Shown here piece after piece: positions 11,500-21,474 of a DNA stretch of 64,000 nucleotides; position 1 is the stretch's first letter; every line of letters starts with the position of its first letter. Below the pieces are notes generated by a model that saw nothing but the letters and a program-made list of their open reading frames with translations, made no database searches and was not told the origin of the DNA. The position numbers and the translations under genes are program-made. This DNA comes from Rehmannia glutinosa (Eukaryota > Streptophyta > Magnoliopsida > Lamiales > Orobanchaceae). Where the stretch lies: positions 85,694,477-85,758,476 of the forward strand of contig CM071928.1 of NCBI GenBank assembly GCA_016081115.2, given 5' to 3'.

Positions 11500-11800
11500 A
11501 ATCGAGGTAAAATAGACTAGGCGAAGGTGTAGGTTTTCGGGTGGACCAAGCGAAGGGTAGGTTGCAGTGGTGGCGGGAACATCGAACCAGGCGAAGGTGT
11601 AGGTTCTTTGGGTGGACCGAATCGAAGGGTAGGTTGCAGGTGGCCGAAACTCGAGGTAAAAATAGGATCGAACCGAAGGTGTAGGTTGTTGGGTGGACAG
11701 AAGGCGAAGGGTAAGTTGCCGGGTGGCACGAATCGAGTGTAAACAGATCGCGAAGGTGTAAGTTCTTTGGGTGGGCGGAGGCGAGAGGTTGGCATGACGC
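11500..11800. repeat. degenerate tandem repeat in the TRIM interior
   Basis: Alternating GCGAAGGTGTAGGTT and GAAGGGTAGGTTGC modules separated by GGGTGGACCGA-type spacers recur about four times. The overlapping long open frame on the minus strand (11335-11943) is a by-product of this repeat and not a gene. Confidence 0.7.
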
Positions 11801-12399
11801 GACGCTTGGGTGAAGAAGAAGTTGGCGTTAGAACCGGCGAGGAAGTTTGGCGGACAATGTGAGGTTGCCAAGCTTTGGAGCCGAGAAGATGGCAGTCTTT
11901 GGGAGGGGATTGTTGGGATTTGGTCCAAAGATCCCGCCCGCAATGGGCTTTAAAAAAGCGCGGCGCGGCCGCGATTCGAACTCAAGTATTGGATTGGATT
12001 GCATAGTTAAGGGATAGCTTAAAGGATATGATTTGGACTACCTATACCAACGGTGTGCATCTTCTTTCTCGGTGCCCATTACATGAAGCTACGAGGTTAA
12101 GCGTCTTGGCGCCTGGGAGAGACATGGGATGGGTGACCCCGCAGGAAGTTTTCGGGGAGTGCGCGTGAGTGAGGACAAAGCACGCTAGAAAAGACTCATG
12201 TTGGTTTGTGGGGACAGTCGTCAATCCGAGTAGCGCTAGAGGTCCAACAAAGATAAAATATAATCCGAAAAATAAAGGATTTGCTCTCAATTAGTTTGAA
12301 AAAGTCTATGCTAATCAAATCTTTTAAATTTGTGATATTAAAATTTTATCTTTGGATAAATCCCGTATAACACATGGATATTATTCTAGTATAGTACTA

Positions 12400-13370
12400 A
12401 ACAAAAGTACTAATAGCATTAAAAAATCCAGCATTCTGCATTTGAAGTCCCACTAGCCCATTGGTTAGTAGCTTTTTTTTTCCCGAAACTATAAAACTTT
12501 TATTAATAACTCAAACTTAAGATTAGAAAAATATAGTAATACCATATATCAATATGTTGTTGCATATTAATGACAAAAAAGATCTAGTATAAATCTTTAG
12601 CTAAATCCACACCGATGTTTGACACATAAATCCAAATCAATGGATTTCATATCCTTCTTTAAGTATAAGTTCATTTTCAAATGATTTTAAATCCCTCTAA
12701 AAACCTGGTCATTTGAAATCCATTCTTTTTTTTTCTCATTTATGCTCACTTGCATATTCACACACTACCACATATTCACACACACACACACACATTACAC
12801 ACATTTACACGCAGAATACACACACTGCACACATTTACACATACTACGCATATTTACACACACTGCACACATACATTTACACACACACTCACACATACTC
12901 TCTCTCACATATTCACACACGCTATCCTCACACACATATTCATACATAATAAAAGTTATATAGTTCATATTTTTATTAGTGTATAAAATTATAATTATTT
13001 ATCAAATAATAAGATTGTATCTTTTATTTTTATTTATTAAAGGTGAATTAAGAAAATGAATAGAACTTTTAAATTTTTTTAATCAAAATTTACAATGGAT
13101 TTGAAATCCCTATACAAATGCACATCATCCAAACAAAAGGTGGATTTCAAATCCAAGGAATTTAAAATCCCTTGGAATTTCATATCCCTCCATCCAAATG
13201 AACCCTAAAATGAACCCTAATAGAAGATATTGTCAACAACAAATATCCCTGTATATATTACTAACATTAAATTTCATAATTCTAGATGAAGAACAAAAAA
13301 TCCAATATACGGACATTGAAGACAGCCCAATATATTTGATCCGATCCCAACAGGCTATACATTATTGCAA
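12400..13370. repeat. intergenic AT-rich DNA with an (AC)n/CACACTTTACAC microsatellite
   Basis: Between 12760 and 12950 the plus strand is a degenerate CACA/TTCACACA/CATTTACACA array. It gives three overlapping His/Thr-rich open frames that are not genes. Around it GGATTTGAAATCC-type palindromic words recur (12640-12715 and 13090-13190, in inverted orientation), probably the arms of another worn MITE around the microsatellite. Confidence 0.6.
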
Positions 13371-13652
13371 GGGATAATTACAATAACCCCCCTGAGGTTT
13401 GGGCAAATTGCAAAAAAATCCAAAGATGTTTCCAAAATTACAAAAAAAAACCTCAAGTTTGCTTTTCTCTTAAATTTAAGGGGGTAATTGTAATATTTCT
13501 ATAACTATCATGGGGTCTTTGAAATGTATTTTGTTTATGAAGGGAAAAAATTTAAGATAGAGTCAACCTCAAGGGGTTTTTTGTAATTTTGAGAAATTGC
13601 TGGATTTTTTTGTAATTAGCCCAAACCTGAGGGAGGTTTTTGTAAATATCCC
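13371..13652. mobile_element. foldback MITE, type A, 9-bp TSD TTATTGCAA
   Basis: A 282-bp palindrome with exact duplications TTATTGCAA at 13362-13370 and 13653-13661. Its near end is only 45 bp from the stop codon of the BTB gene, so it very probably lies in that gene's 3' UTR and could form a strong hairpin in the mRNA. Confidence 0.93.
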
Positions 13653-13697
13653 TTATTGCAAAGCAAACGCTATCAAAATTCCTCACACAAACTCGGC

Positions 13698-16600
13698 TTA
13701 ACGGAAGTAGCCGTAAAGCTCCAGGAAGCATATACATAAGCTCCATGGGTTCGTGGTATCGGTGGTCGGAGCGGCCAGAGCAACTCGAAAGAATCTGAAG
13801 GGAAGAAGAGCATTCGGACCGGAGACGGGCCACGATGCAAATTGGCCCGGCTTGCACATCGTTTCATCGTTCTCGTGTACTCTCAAGTTTGTCCAATTGT
13901 TGCCGTCCGTAGAACCCTGTCACGTCGATCACAAAATTTCTCCGTTAGTCTCTAAATTGGCGTTTAGCTGAGCTTATAACCTCTATAAGTGTTTGGTTAT
14001 TTTTTTGGGATAATTACAAATACTACCCCTATGGTTTGGGTTAATTAGAAAAATACCCATAAATGATTGAAAATTACAAAAAAAAAAAAACCTTAAGGTT
14101 TGATTTTGTGTTAAATGTAGGGGGTAATTGCAATATTTTTACAAATGTAAGAGGGTGTTTAAAATGTTTTTGTTTATGAATGGGATAAAGTGTAACACAG
14201 AATCAAACATCACGGTTTTTTATTTTGTAATATTCAAAACCCTGTGGGTTTTGTTGTAATTCACCCAAATTTCAGGGGAAGTTTTTGTAATTATCCCAAT
14301 CTTTTTTATAAACTCCCAAGATAAGGTTGTTTAAGAGCTTATAACAATATAACTTGTTTTTAGAAGAGATGCCAATTTTTTTTCCAAATAAAATCTTATT
14401 TAGCAACCTCGTTTAATCAATGACTATTTTAATTACAAAATTGTTATTATTTGTCATTTTACAAACTCTGTCATCTTATTTTATCCAAAAACTTCGAAAA
14501 CTTATTCCTAAAATAAGATCTACCCTCAACATCTTATAAGCTCCACAAACATTTTATATAATTAGATCTATTAAATAAGTTAAGCCAAACACCATCTTAG
14601 CATAAACGTCGAGAAAAGTATAAGTTTTCAAGGTAACGCGTACAAAATTACAAATCCATACCTGAAAGCACCAATTCCTGATGAAAGCCCTCGATCCGTC
14701 CTGCCTCAGTGTGTAATAGTTGCACATCAACTGTGAAAAAGAAATACGTCGTATATGAAAATATCATGATGTGAAAATCAAGAAGTCTACATTAATGGAA
14801 CCAATCGAACCTGATGACTGTGGCCAATGTCGACCATCCACCACGCCGTGTTTCTACCGTCCTCCATCCGAGGCCCCGCAAACGATGTTCCCTACATGCA
14901 AAGAATTTGTTTAATTCCTTCTATTTTAACAAGAAAATAGGTTTATTACAAAAAGAATACCCTTGAAATCCAGTCAAGTTAACAAATTACAAATACCCCC
15001 TCATATTTGTTTCTATTTCACAAGTTGCACCCTCAATAGGGGGGAATTTGTCATGCAAATACAAAAAAGGGGTGTCTTTAATTCCTTAAGCGGGTATTGG
15101 TAGTTTTGAAAGATAACTGGAGTTTTTTGTAATTAAGTTAAACCTCAAGGGTCGTTTTGTAATTTACCAAAGAAAATATTTCAAAGACCTAATTTCCGAG
15201 TCATTGTGGATAAACTTTTTACCTGGTAACTCCTGGAGACTAAAACCTTAGGATCGGTGAATCTGGAAAGCGGACTGCTCGGAGTAATAATTACTTTCTG
15301 AAACATATAGTTAAAGAGCAAACCAATAAATGAATAGAGTATCCCACAACGGCACCACATCGAGAGAGATAAACAGCACGTTATACGAGTTGTACCTTTG
15401 ATAAAACAGGATTTACCCACTGATGTTCGCCGTAGGACGTGCCAGCAAAGTACAAGACCCCATTGCTATCTCCGTCACATATGTACTGGAGTTCCTTAAA
15501 ACTTGATCTCCTGTGTTGGTACTTACTATAAAAAATCGAAACTCCATCAGCATCATCGGTACATAGATTTACAGGACAATAGCACAAAAAACGATGATAA
15601 GTACTTCAAGATTTAACCTAACACTTAGGGATAATTACAAAAACACCCCTAAGGTTTGGGCTTATTACAAAAAACCCAGAGTTCTTTTAAAATTGCAAAA
15701 AAAACGTTGAGGTTTTATTCCGTCTTACATTTTTCCCGGTGATTTTCGAAAACATTTCAAAAAACCCCTGACATGTACAAAAATATTACAGTTACCCCAT
15801 TAAATTTAAGACAAAACGAAACCTGAAGGGTTTTTTGTAATTAACCCAAACCTCACGGGTGTTTTTGTAATTATCCCTAATACTTACTTTAAATCTTTCT
15901 CGTGTGCAGAAGATCCAAATTCCAAAAACCCGATGGCTTCTTTCACCTGTTGAAAACAAGTTAACATAAATGATAATTCAAATGGACTACATGCCAAGGA
16001 CGATGATCTCAATGTACCAATTTACTGAATGTCGGAATGCGCATGCTAAGGTTGCTTCTCTCCAACTGAAATTGATGAAAAATTTGAATTTAGAAAATGG
16101 TCAAACAAAATTCTCAGGAATAATTACAAAAAAGACCCTGACGTTTGGGCTGATTACAAAAAAACCCAGAGATGTTTCAAAATAACAAAAAGCCCCTCCA
16201 GATTTGATTGTCTTAAATTTAAGGGGGTAACTCTAATATTTTTATAAATATTAACGAGGTATTTGAAATGTTTTTTTCTTACGGAGGGGGAAATGTAAGA
16301 CAAAATCAAACCTCAAGGGGTTTTTTGCAATTTTCGAAAACCTCTAGGTTTTTCTAATTAGCCCGAACCTCGGGGGGGTTTGTAATTATCCCAAATTCTC
16401 ATGGACTTGGTAAAACGTTAAAACAGAAGTATACGATATACCTTTTGAAGAACTGAATAAGGAAGCAACGGGAACCTCACGAAACGTAAAAATTCTTCAA
16501 GTGACTTGAGCCTTTCGCCAAAAACGAGTTCGGGTGATGAATTCAGCATCATTTCATCTACTCTGTCCCATCCAAACAACTCCTCCGCTTTGCAACACCA

Positions 16601-19600
16601 AAGTAAGACTGCATTGAGAACTCGTTCTTCGAAGTTACTGTTAAATCCGGATGCTGCAAAAACAATTATTGAAATGAGATACTGTTACCAATAGCACATC
16701 TAAGAGGTACTTCATTGTGTACATTTATACATTTTGACAAATTCAAATTTGAGGCACGGCAAAAACTATACTGCCAGACAAAGACAAGTAGTGACCCTTA
16801 TTGTTGGGAGGAAGGGGTCGATAAACTGAAATTTATATTGACTAGAAACATATCCTTTTATTTCATCATAATTTCTAGGATAAATTACAAAAACTATCCA
16901 AGGTTTGGCTTAATTACAAAAAACTCCAGTTATCTTTCAAAATTACAAATACCCCCTTAAGATATTACGAACACCCCCTTGAGGTTTGTATTTGTTTAAG
17001 GGATAATTACAAAAACACCCCTGAGGTTTGATTCCGTCTTACATATTTCCTGGTGAATTTCAAAAACATTCCAAAAAACCCCCTGACATTTACGAAAACA
17101 TTACACTTACCCCCCTTAAATTTAAGACAAAACGAAACCTGAAGGGGTTTTTTGTAATTTTGAAGCATCTCTAGGTTTTTTTGTAACTAACCCAAACCTC
17201 AGGGGTGTTTTTGCAATTATCCCTTTGTTTAACAAATACCAAGAGAGGGTGCAATTTTTAAAATAAGAACAAATGTCAAGGGGGTATTTGTTATTTTGGT
17301 AGATAGTTAGAGTTTTTCGTAATTAGAATTGACCTCAAGGGTATTTTTTGTAATTAACGCTAATTTCAATGAGTTCTTTCATCCCAAAATTGTATTATCT
17401 TCCCCATATTTTAGTCAAATTCTATTTATTTTACAGAAGAATATATCGTAAAATGTGTACGTAATCTTGGAGAAAATCCTAGACGAATAAGCCAACTGCA
17501 GAAAGAGAAAAAATACAAATGGAAGAATCACCTGAAGAATGTTCCCAAACGTTGCTTCGTCTAACATGACAAAGTCGATGCTGGCGGTTGTGCAATAATC
17601 AAAATGCATCGCGAATATCCTCTCACATGTCTCTTCAATCAGTTTACATGACGGAACGGACGAAATCACTAGCAAAATTTGGCAGACTGAGTCCTGCAAC
17701 AAAGTTCCAAAGTTAGCAACACATACAACAACCTAAAAAACATCGTGCCAAAATTGTCCGCTTCCTCGGCCATTAAACTTGGCATAATAGAAAAACTTGT
17801 AGTATGACCTTCTGCCACTAGAACTCCATGCCTGCATATAATATATAGATAGCCGATATCAATATGGGATAATTACAAAAAAACTCTCCGAGTCTTGGGC
17901 TAATTACAAAAAAACCCAGTGAAAAACCCTTTAGATTTGATCCGTCTTACATTTCCCTCTTCATATGCAAAAAAACATTTCAAAAGCTCCCCTTATTACC
18001 CCCTTAACTTAACACACTATCAAACCTCAAGGGGTTTTTTGTAATTTTCAAAAACTTCTTGGTTTTTTTGTAATTAGCTCAAACCTTAGGGGGCTTTTTG
18101 TAATTATCCCTATTAATATTTTATATTTGTTCGCCAAAAGTTGTCTCTGCTCGAGTTGACAAGCCCAATACTGCACCATTTTCTCGATTCTTTTAATTCA
18201 ACCAGTTCAAATGAAAAAGTTTAGACCGATAAAATTAGTAGGCTACACATACAAACATAACAAGACAACAGCTACTATATTACCTCAGATAGGTGTTCTA
18301 AAAGTCTTTTACAACATTCTTGGTGAAGAAGAGAAACCCCAAACTGATCGGCCAATAAAAGAAGCTGAAGTAGCAACGTGTCGATGCCCATGGTGTTATC
18401 CTTGTTCACTTCTCCACTATACATGAAGTCGAGCATAATCTTGAATGCTTCAAAGCAGATGTCTTTCAAGCAGACCTTAGTGGAAACACTTTCCGTCATT
18501 CCGTTTGTGAACATCTGCATATGAGTTTTGATCACATTAATCAGCACTCTTACCAGAAATATTACGTAACTAAAATTTGCGTATGAAATACCATGAGGCA
18601 TGAACAAATAATTATATATTGGGATAATTACAAAAAATACCCTTGAGGTTCAGCCTAATTACAAAAAGTCCAGTTATCTTACAAAATTACAAATACCCCA
18701 TCGACTTTTGTTTCTATTGTACAAACTGCATCGTCAAAAGGGGGTATTTGTCAGGTAAATACACATCTCAAAGGGTATTTGTAACACCTTAAGGGACCAT
18801 TTATACTTTTGAAAGATAATTGCACTTTTTCGTAATTAGGCAAAACCTCGGGGATATTATATGTAATATGTAGTTATCCCTTATATATTTAAGAAATAAA
18901 GTACTTTTTTGCTCCCCATTGTACGCTTCAACATCTATTCTACTCGGAAAAGTAACAAATAAGTAAATTATAGGGATAATTAAAAAAACACCCACAAGGT
19001 TTGGACTAATTACAAAAAAACCTAGAGTTCTTTGAAAATTACAAAAAAAAACCTTGAAGTTTGATTCCGTCTTACATTTTTCCAAGTGATTTTCGAAAAC
19101 ATTTCAAAATTCCCCGACATTTACAAAAATATTATAGTTACCCCCATTAAATTTAAGACAAAATGAAACCTGAAGAGTTTTTTTGTAATTTTGAAACATG
19201 TCTGATTTTTTGTAATTAACCCAAACCTCAGGGGTGTTTTTGTAATTATTCCTAAATGATATTCTCTATATGATATCACACTTACTTCCGAGAGTCGGAA
19301 ATCGCCCTACCTTTGTAAAAGGGGCACTCCATAAGCCAAGGATGATTCTATGTAACCGTGCAACTTGACCATGGTTGTCAATATAAATGTCTACATCACT
19401 GTACTCACCGGTCAACCGAAAACTATTAAGCCTCTTAACATCAATGGGTAATTTGTTCAGAAACACAGCACAGCAATTGAGCCGAGAGTTCGGATATGAT
19501 ATCTCTACACTTTTTCCAGAGTCAAAAAGCTTCTTATTGAGTTTAAAGCGCTCCATCATCTCTTCGCACTGCTTCGCCAATGTACTTACTTCGAATTGTA

Positions 19601-21474
19601 AGCTCAGAGCTTTTAGAGAACTGAGATGTAACTCCGGAACCTGCATCAATAATATACACGAGCTGAGCAAATGGAGAAACTTTCCGATGTGCATTAATGA
19701 TTTGATTGACAAATTGTTGATCTGTAATTAGGATTCGGGCTAAAAGGAATTTCAGCTTCTTCAATAACATTCAATGGATGTATAAACTTGACAAGAAGAG
19801 AACAGTTAATTTGAACGGTTGAAAAGTTAAAAATAATAAAAGTCATCTTTTTGCTTCCGGCCCATTACTGCAGCCAAGCACGAAAAAAATTTCAAAATTA
19901 TTAAAAGGGTTAATTACAAAAACACCCCTGGGGTTTGGACTAATTACAAAAACACCTAGAGATGTTTCAAAATTACAAAAAAAACCCTCAAGTTTGATTC
20001 AGTTCTAAATTTAAAGGGGCAACTGTAATATTTTTGCAAATGTCAGGGGGCTTTTGAAATGTTTTTTTATGAAGGGAGAAAATGAAAGACAGATCAAACC
20101 TCAAGGGTTTTTTTGCAATTTTCATAGATCTTTGGGTTTTTTTGTAATTAGCCCAAACCTCAAGGGGTATTTTGTAATTATCCCTTAGTAAAAGGGTTAA
20201 TTACAAAAAAACTCAATTATCTTTTAAAATTACAAAATACCCCCCCCCCCATCCGACATTTGTTTTTAGCTTACAAAAAACACTGTAGGGGTATTTGTTA
20301 AGTAAATACAAATTTGAAGGGGATATTATAATTTTGAAAGATAACTGGTGTTTTTTGTAATTAGTTATTAGACTAAACCTCAAGGGTAGTTTTCGTTATT
20401 ATCCCTTATTAAAACAAGGAGTAGAATGCCAGCATTATCTTCTCGATGATGACAGCCAATTGTTTTTTTTTCCCTTCAATTATGTCAGTTTCAACATATG
20501 ATGGTGAACAAAATTTGGTTTCATTTATTTCCTTCTTCAGCTGAAAAAAACTATCTAATTAAATAATTAATGTTCAACTGACTATGTCTTCTACGGAAGA
20601 AAAAAATTAGAACGATGATCAATAAACATACGACACATATATTATCACAAATACAACTGACCTTAGTGTTGCCCGTGTAGATGTATTCAAGAAGTGCATG
20701 TAGTATCGGATACGAAACATCTCGGAGGTGGATAAAATCCTCTCCCGACGAACGCAAACCGAAATTCCCCGAGGCAGCCAATATGACCTTATGTGCTGGG
20801 ACAGCCTTTTCCTCTTCTCCCACAATGAAAAACACATCCGATAATTCCCAACTCTCCAGAAAATTTTCGAGTCCCCAATTTTCGTAATCTCCAATATCTT
20901 CTTCCAACTCGTCATCCACATCTTCCGTTCCGTTATACTCACCGCAATCCACATGCTTCCACAATGATATATGATTTTGCGTCAACGGCATAACATTAAT
21001 ATTCCTATACCCTACATGTCTATCCCAACTGCTAAGCCCAACATACTGAACACTGCAATTCGGTTTCGAATCGAGCCACTGAAAGACGAGATTCTGAAAA
21101 GGGTATCTCCCTTTGCCAATGCTTATCAGACCATCGTATATGCTAATCCAATAACTCTGAAAGGTCGAAGAACAGTGAAGATCGACCCCAGCAACATCCA
21201 CGACTGTTTTCCCGTCGACCTCGATATTCAATCTTTTATTTCTGTGGCTACCGATAATCACTGTGTAATGTGGACTATTATCCGTTTTGTAATGGTAATG
21301 CTGACTGCCTGTTTTTTCCCGAAAGACAACTGTTACGTCGTTGTGTGCAAATGCGTCGAAAGCTACACAGCCTCTACCAGCTTCTCTAAACCGCAAATCA
21401 TCACGCCAAGCGCACTCGAACGGTGCCACGGTAAGGAATTTATTCTGCTTTTTCTCCATTATATTTAGGGACAT
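13698..21474 (-). CDS. BTB/POZ protein with FAMeT-like N-terminus and discoidin C-terminus (At2g30600-like)
   Basis: Eleven exons on the minus strand: 20662-21474, 19311-19640, 18284-18514, 17532-17693, 16442-16681, 15888-15946, 15396-15525, 15223-15297, 14811-14891, 14662-14730 and 13698-13916. All have GT..AG borders and compatible phase, giving about 802 aa. Residues 1-190 resemble the farnesoic acid O-methyltransferase-like (FAMeT) fold. BTB domain 1 starts near 208 (ELSDVFFIV) and BTB domain 2 near 349 (YSDVDIYID). A BACK-like helical region follows. Residues 655-795 form an F5/8 type C galactose-binding-like domain (TAWWMVDIGH, ICFLELYGYFR). BTB proteins commonly act as CUL3 adaptors; whether this one does is unknown. 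An in-frame ATG at 21459 is an alternative start. The exon 5 acceptor was chosen at 16681 because the one at 16653 breaks the frame. Confidence 0.9.
14007..14297. mobile_element. foldback MITE, type A, in BTB intron 10
   Basis: A 291-bp palindrome GGGATAATTACAAATACT...TAATTATCCC. T-rich flanks obscure the target duplication. Confidence 0.85.
14938..15170. mobile_element. foldback MITE, type B, in BTB intron 8
   Basis: Carries the type B core (ACAAATACCCCCTC... mirrored, GAAAGATAACTGGAG). It occupies about 230 of the 331 intron bases between exons 8 and 9. The ends are worn. Confidence 0.75.
15628..15877. mobile_element. foldback MITE, type A, beside the donor of BTB intron 6
   Basis: A 250-bp palindrome with flanks TAACACTTA (15619-15627) and TAATACTTA (15878-15886), 8 of 9 identical. 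On the minus strand the second flank is intron position +2 to +10 of the 5' splice site (donor at 15887-15886). The element therefore starts 11 bases into the intron. Confidence 0.92.
16117..16392. mobile_element. foldback MITE, type A, 9-bp TSD AAATTCTCA, in BTB intron 5
   Basis: A 276-bp palindrome with exact duplications at 16108-16116 and 16393-16401. It makes up over half of the 495-bp intron. Confidence 0.93.
16877..17360. mobile_element. foldback MITE, type B, split by a nested type A copy
   Basis: The type B left arm (GGATAAATTACAAAAACTATCC...) runs to 16999 and the right arm resumes at 17224, ending near TTGTAATTAACGC. It lies in BTB intron 4. Confidence 0.82.
17000..17223. mobile_element. 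foldback MITE, type A, nested, 9-bp TSD TTTGTTTAA
   Basis: A 224-bp palindrome inserted into the type B element. Exact duplications TTTGTTTAA at 16991-16999 and 17224-17232 prove the order of insertion: type B first, then this copy. Confidence 0.94.
17866..18110. mobile_element. foldback MITE, type A, in BTB intron 3
   Basis: A 245-bp palindrome, flanks TATCAATAT and TATTAATAT (8 of 9). Confidence 0.9.
18621..18880. mobile_element. foldback MITE, type B, 9-bp TSD TTATATATT, in BTB intron 2
   Basis: A 260-bp palindrome with exact 9-bp duplications at 18612-18620 and 18881-18889. This shows that the type B subfamily moves with the same 9-bp signature as type A. Confidence 0.93.
18973..19252. 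mobile_element. foldback MITE, type A, in BTB intron 2
   Basis: A 280-bp palindrome, flanks TAAATTATA and TAAATGATA (8 of 9). It is the second element in the same intron. Confidence 0.9.
19907..20184. mobile_element. foldback MITE, type A, first of an abutting pair
   Basis: A 278-bp palindrome in BTB intron 1. Left flank TTATTAAAA (19898-19906), right flank TTAGTAAAA (20185-20193), which is also the left flank of the next element. Confidence 0.92.
20194..20405. mobile_element. foldback MITE, type B, second of an abutting pair
   Basis: A 212-bp palindrome beginning GGGTTAATTAC directly after the shared 9-mer and followed by TTATTAAAA (20406-20414). It contains a C-rich run in one arm. Confidence 0.9.

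Larger units (their letters stand above)
11031..12249 (+). mobile_element. Cassandra-type TRIM retrotransposon, complete, TSD AAGAT
   Basis: Two direct LTRs (11031-11365 and 11911-12249) each begin TGTTGGGATTTGG and end GGTCCAACA. The 5-bp target duplication AAGAT lies at 11026-11030 and 12250-12254. After the 5' LTR comes a worn primer binding site (CGGTATCGAGC, compare TGGTATCAGAGC for initiator tRNA-Met). Before the 3' LTR comes a polypurine tract (GGGAGGGGA). The 545-bp interior has no gag or pol. The 5S rRNA-like block in each LTR identifies the Cassandra family, whose LTRs carry RNA polymerase III promoters. Confidence 0.9.
10861..12389 (+). mobile_element. Helitron (non-autonomous) interrupted by a Cassandra TRIM
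   Basis: It starts TCTACTCTATATATTAAAA immediately after an A and ends ATTATTCTAG immediately before a T, the A|T target and TC...CTAR ends that define Helitrons. The 3' end carries a worn hairpin (CCCGTATAACACATGG). A shorter copy at 58438-58850 has nearly the same ends and a clean CGTGT-AAC-ACACG hairpin. Host sequence resumes on both sides of the TRIM with matching interior. There is no RepHel coding sequence. Confidence 0.75.

Noticed and set aside
11335..11943. A 202-aa minus-strand open frame
   Set aside because: It overlaps the TRIM primer-binding region, the degenerate GC-rich tandem repeat and the 3' LTR start. The translation is a Pro/Thr/Ser-rich product of the repeat, with no domain.
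12713..12986. Three overlapping His/Thr-rich open frames
   Set aside because: They are the three plus-strand readings of a CACA-type microsatellite.
16442..16653. Alternative start of BTB exon 5 at 16653 (acceptor TTTTTGCAG)
   Set aside because: A good acceptor, but it would join out of frame with exon 4. The acceptor at GGTAACAG (exon from 16681) keeps the frame; transcript data could still overturn this.
20971..21468. A 165-aa plus-strand open frame
   Set aside because: Antisense to BTB exon 1, which has clear domain content on the other strand.
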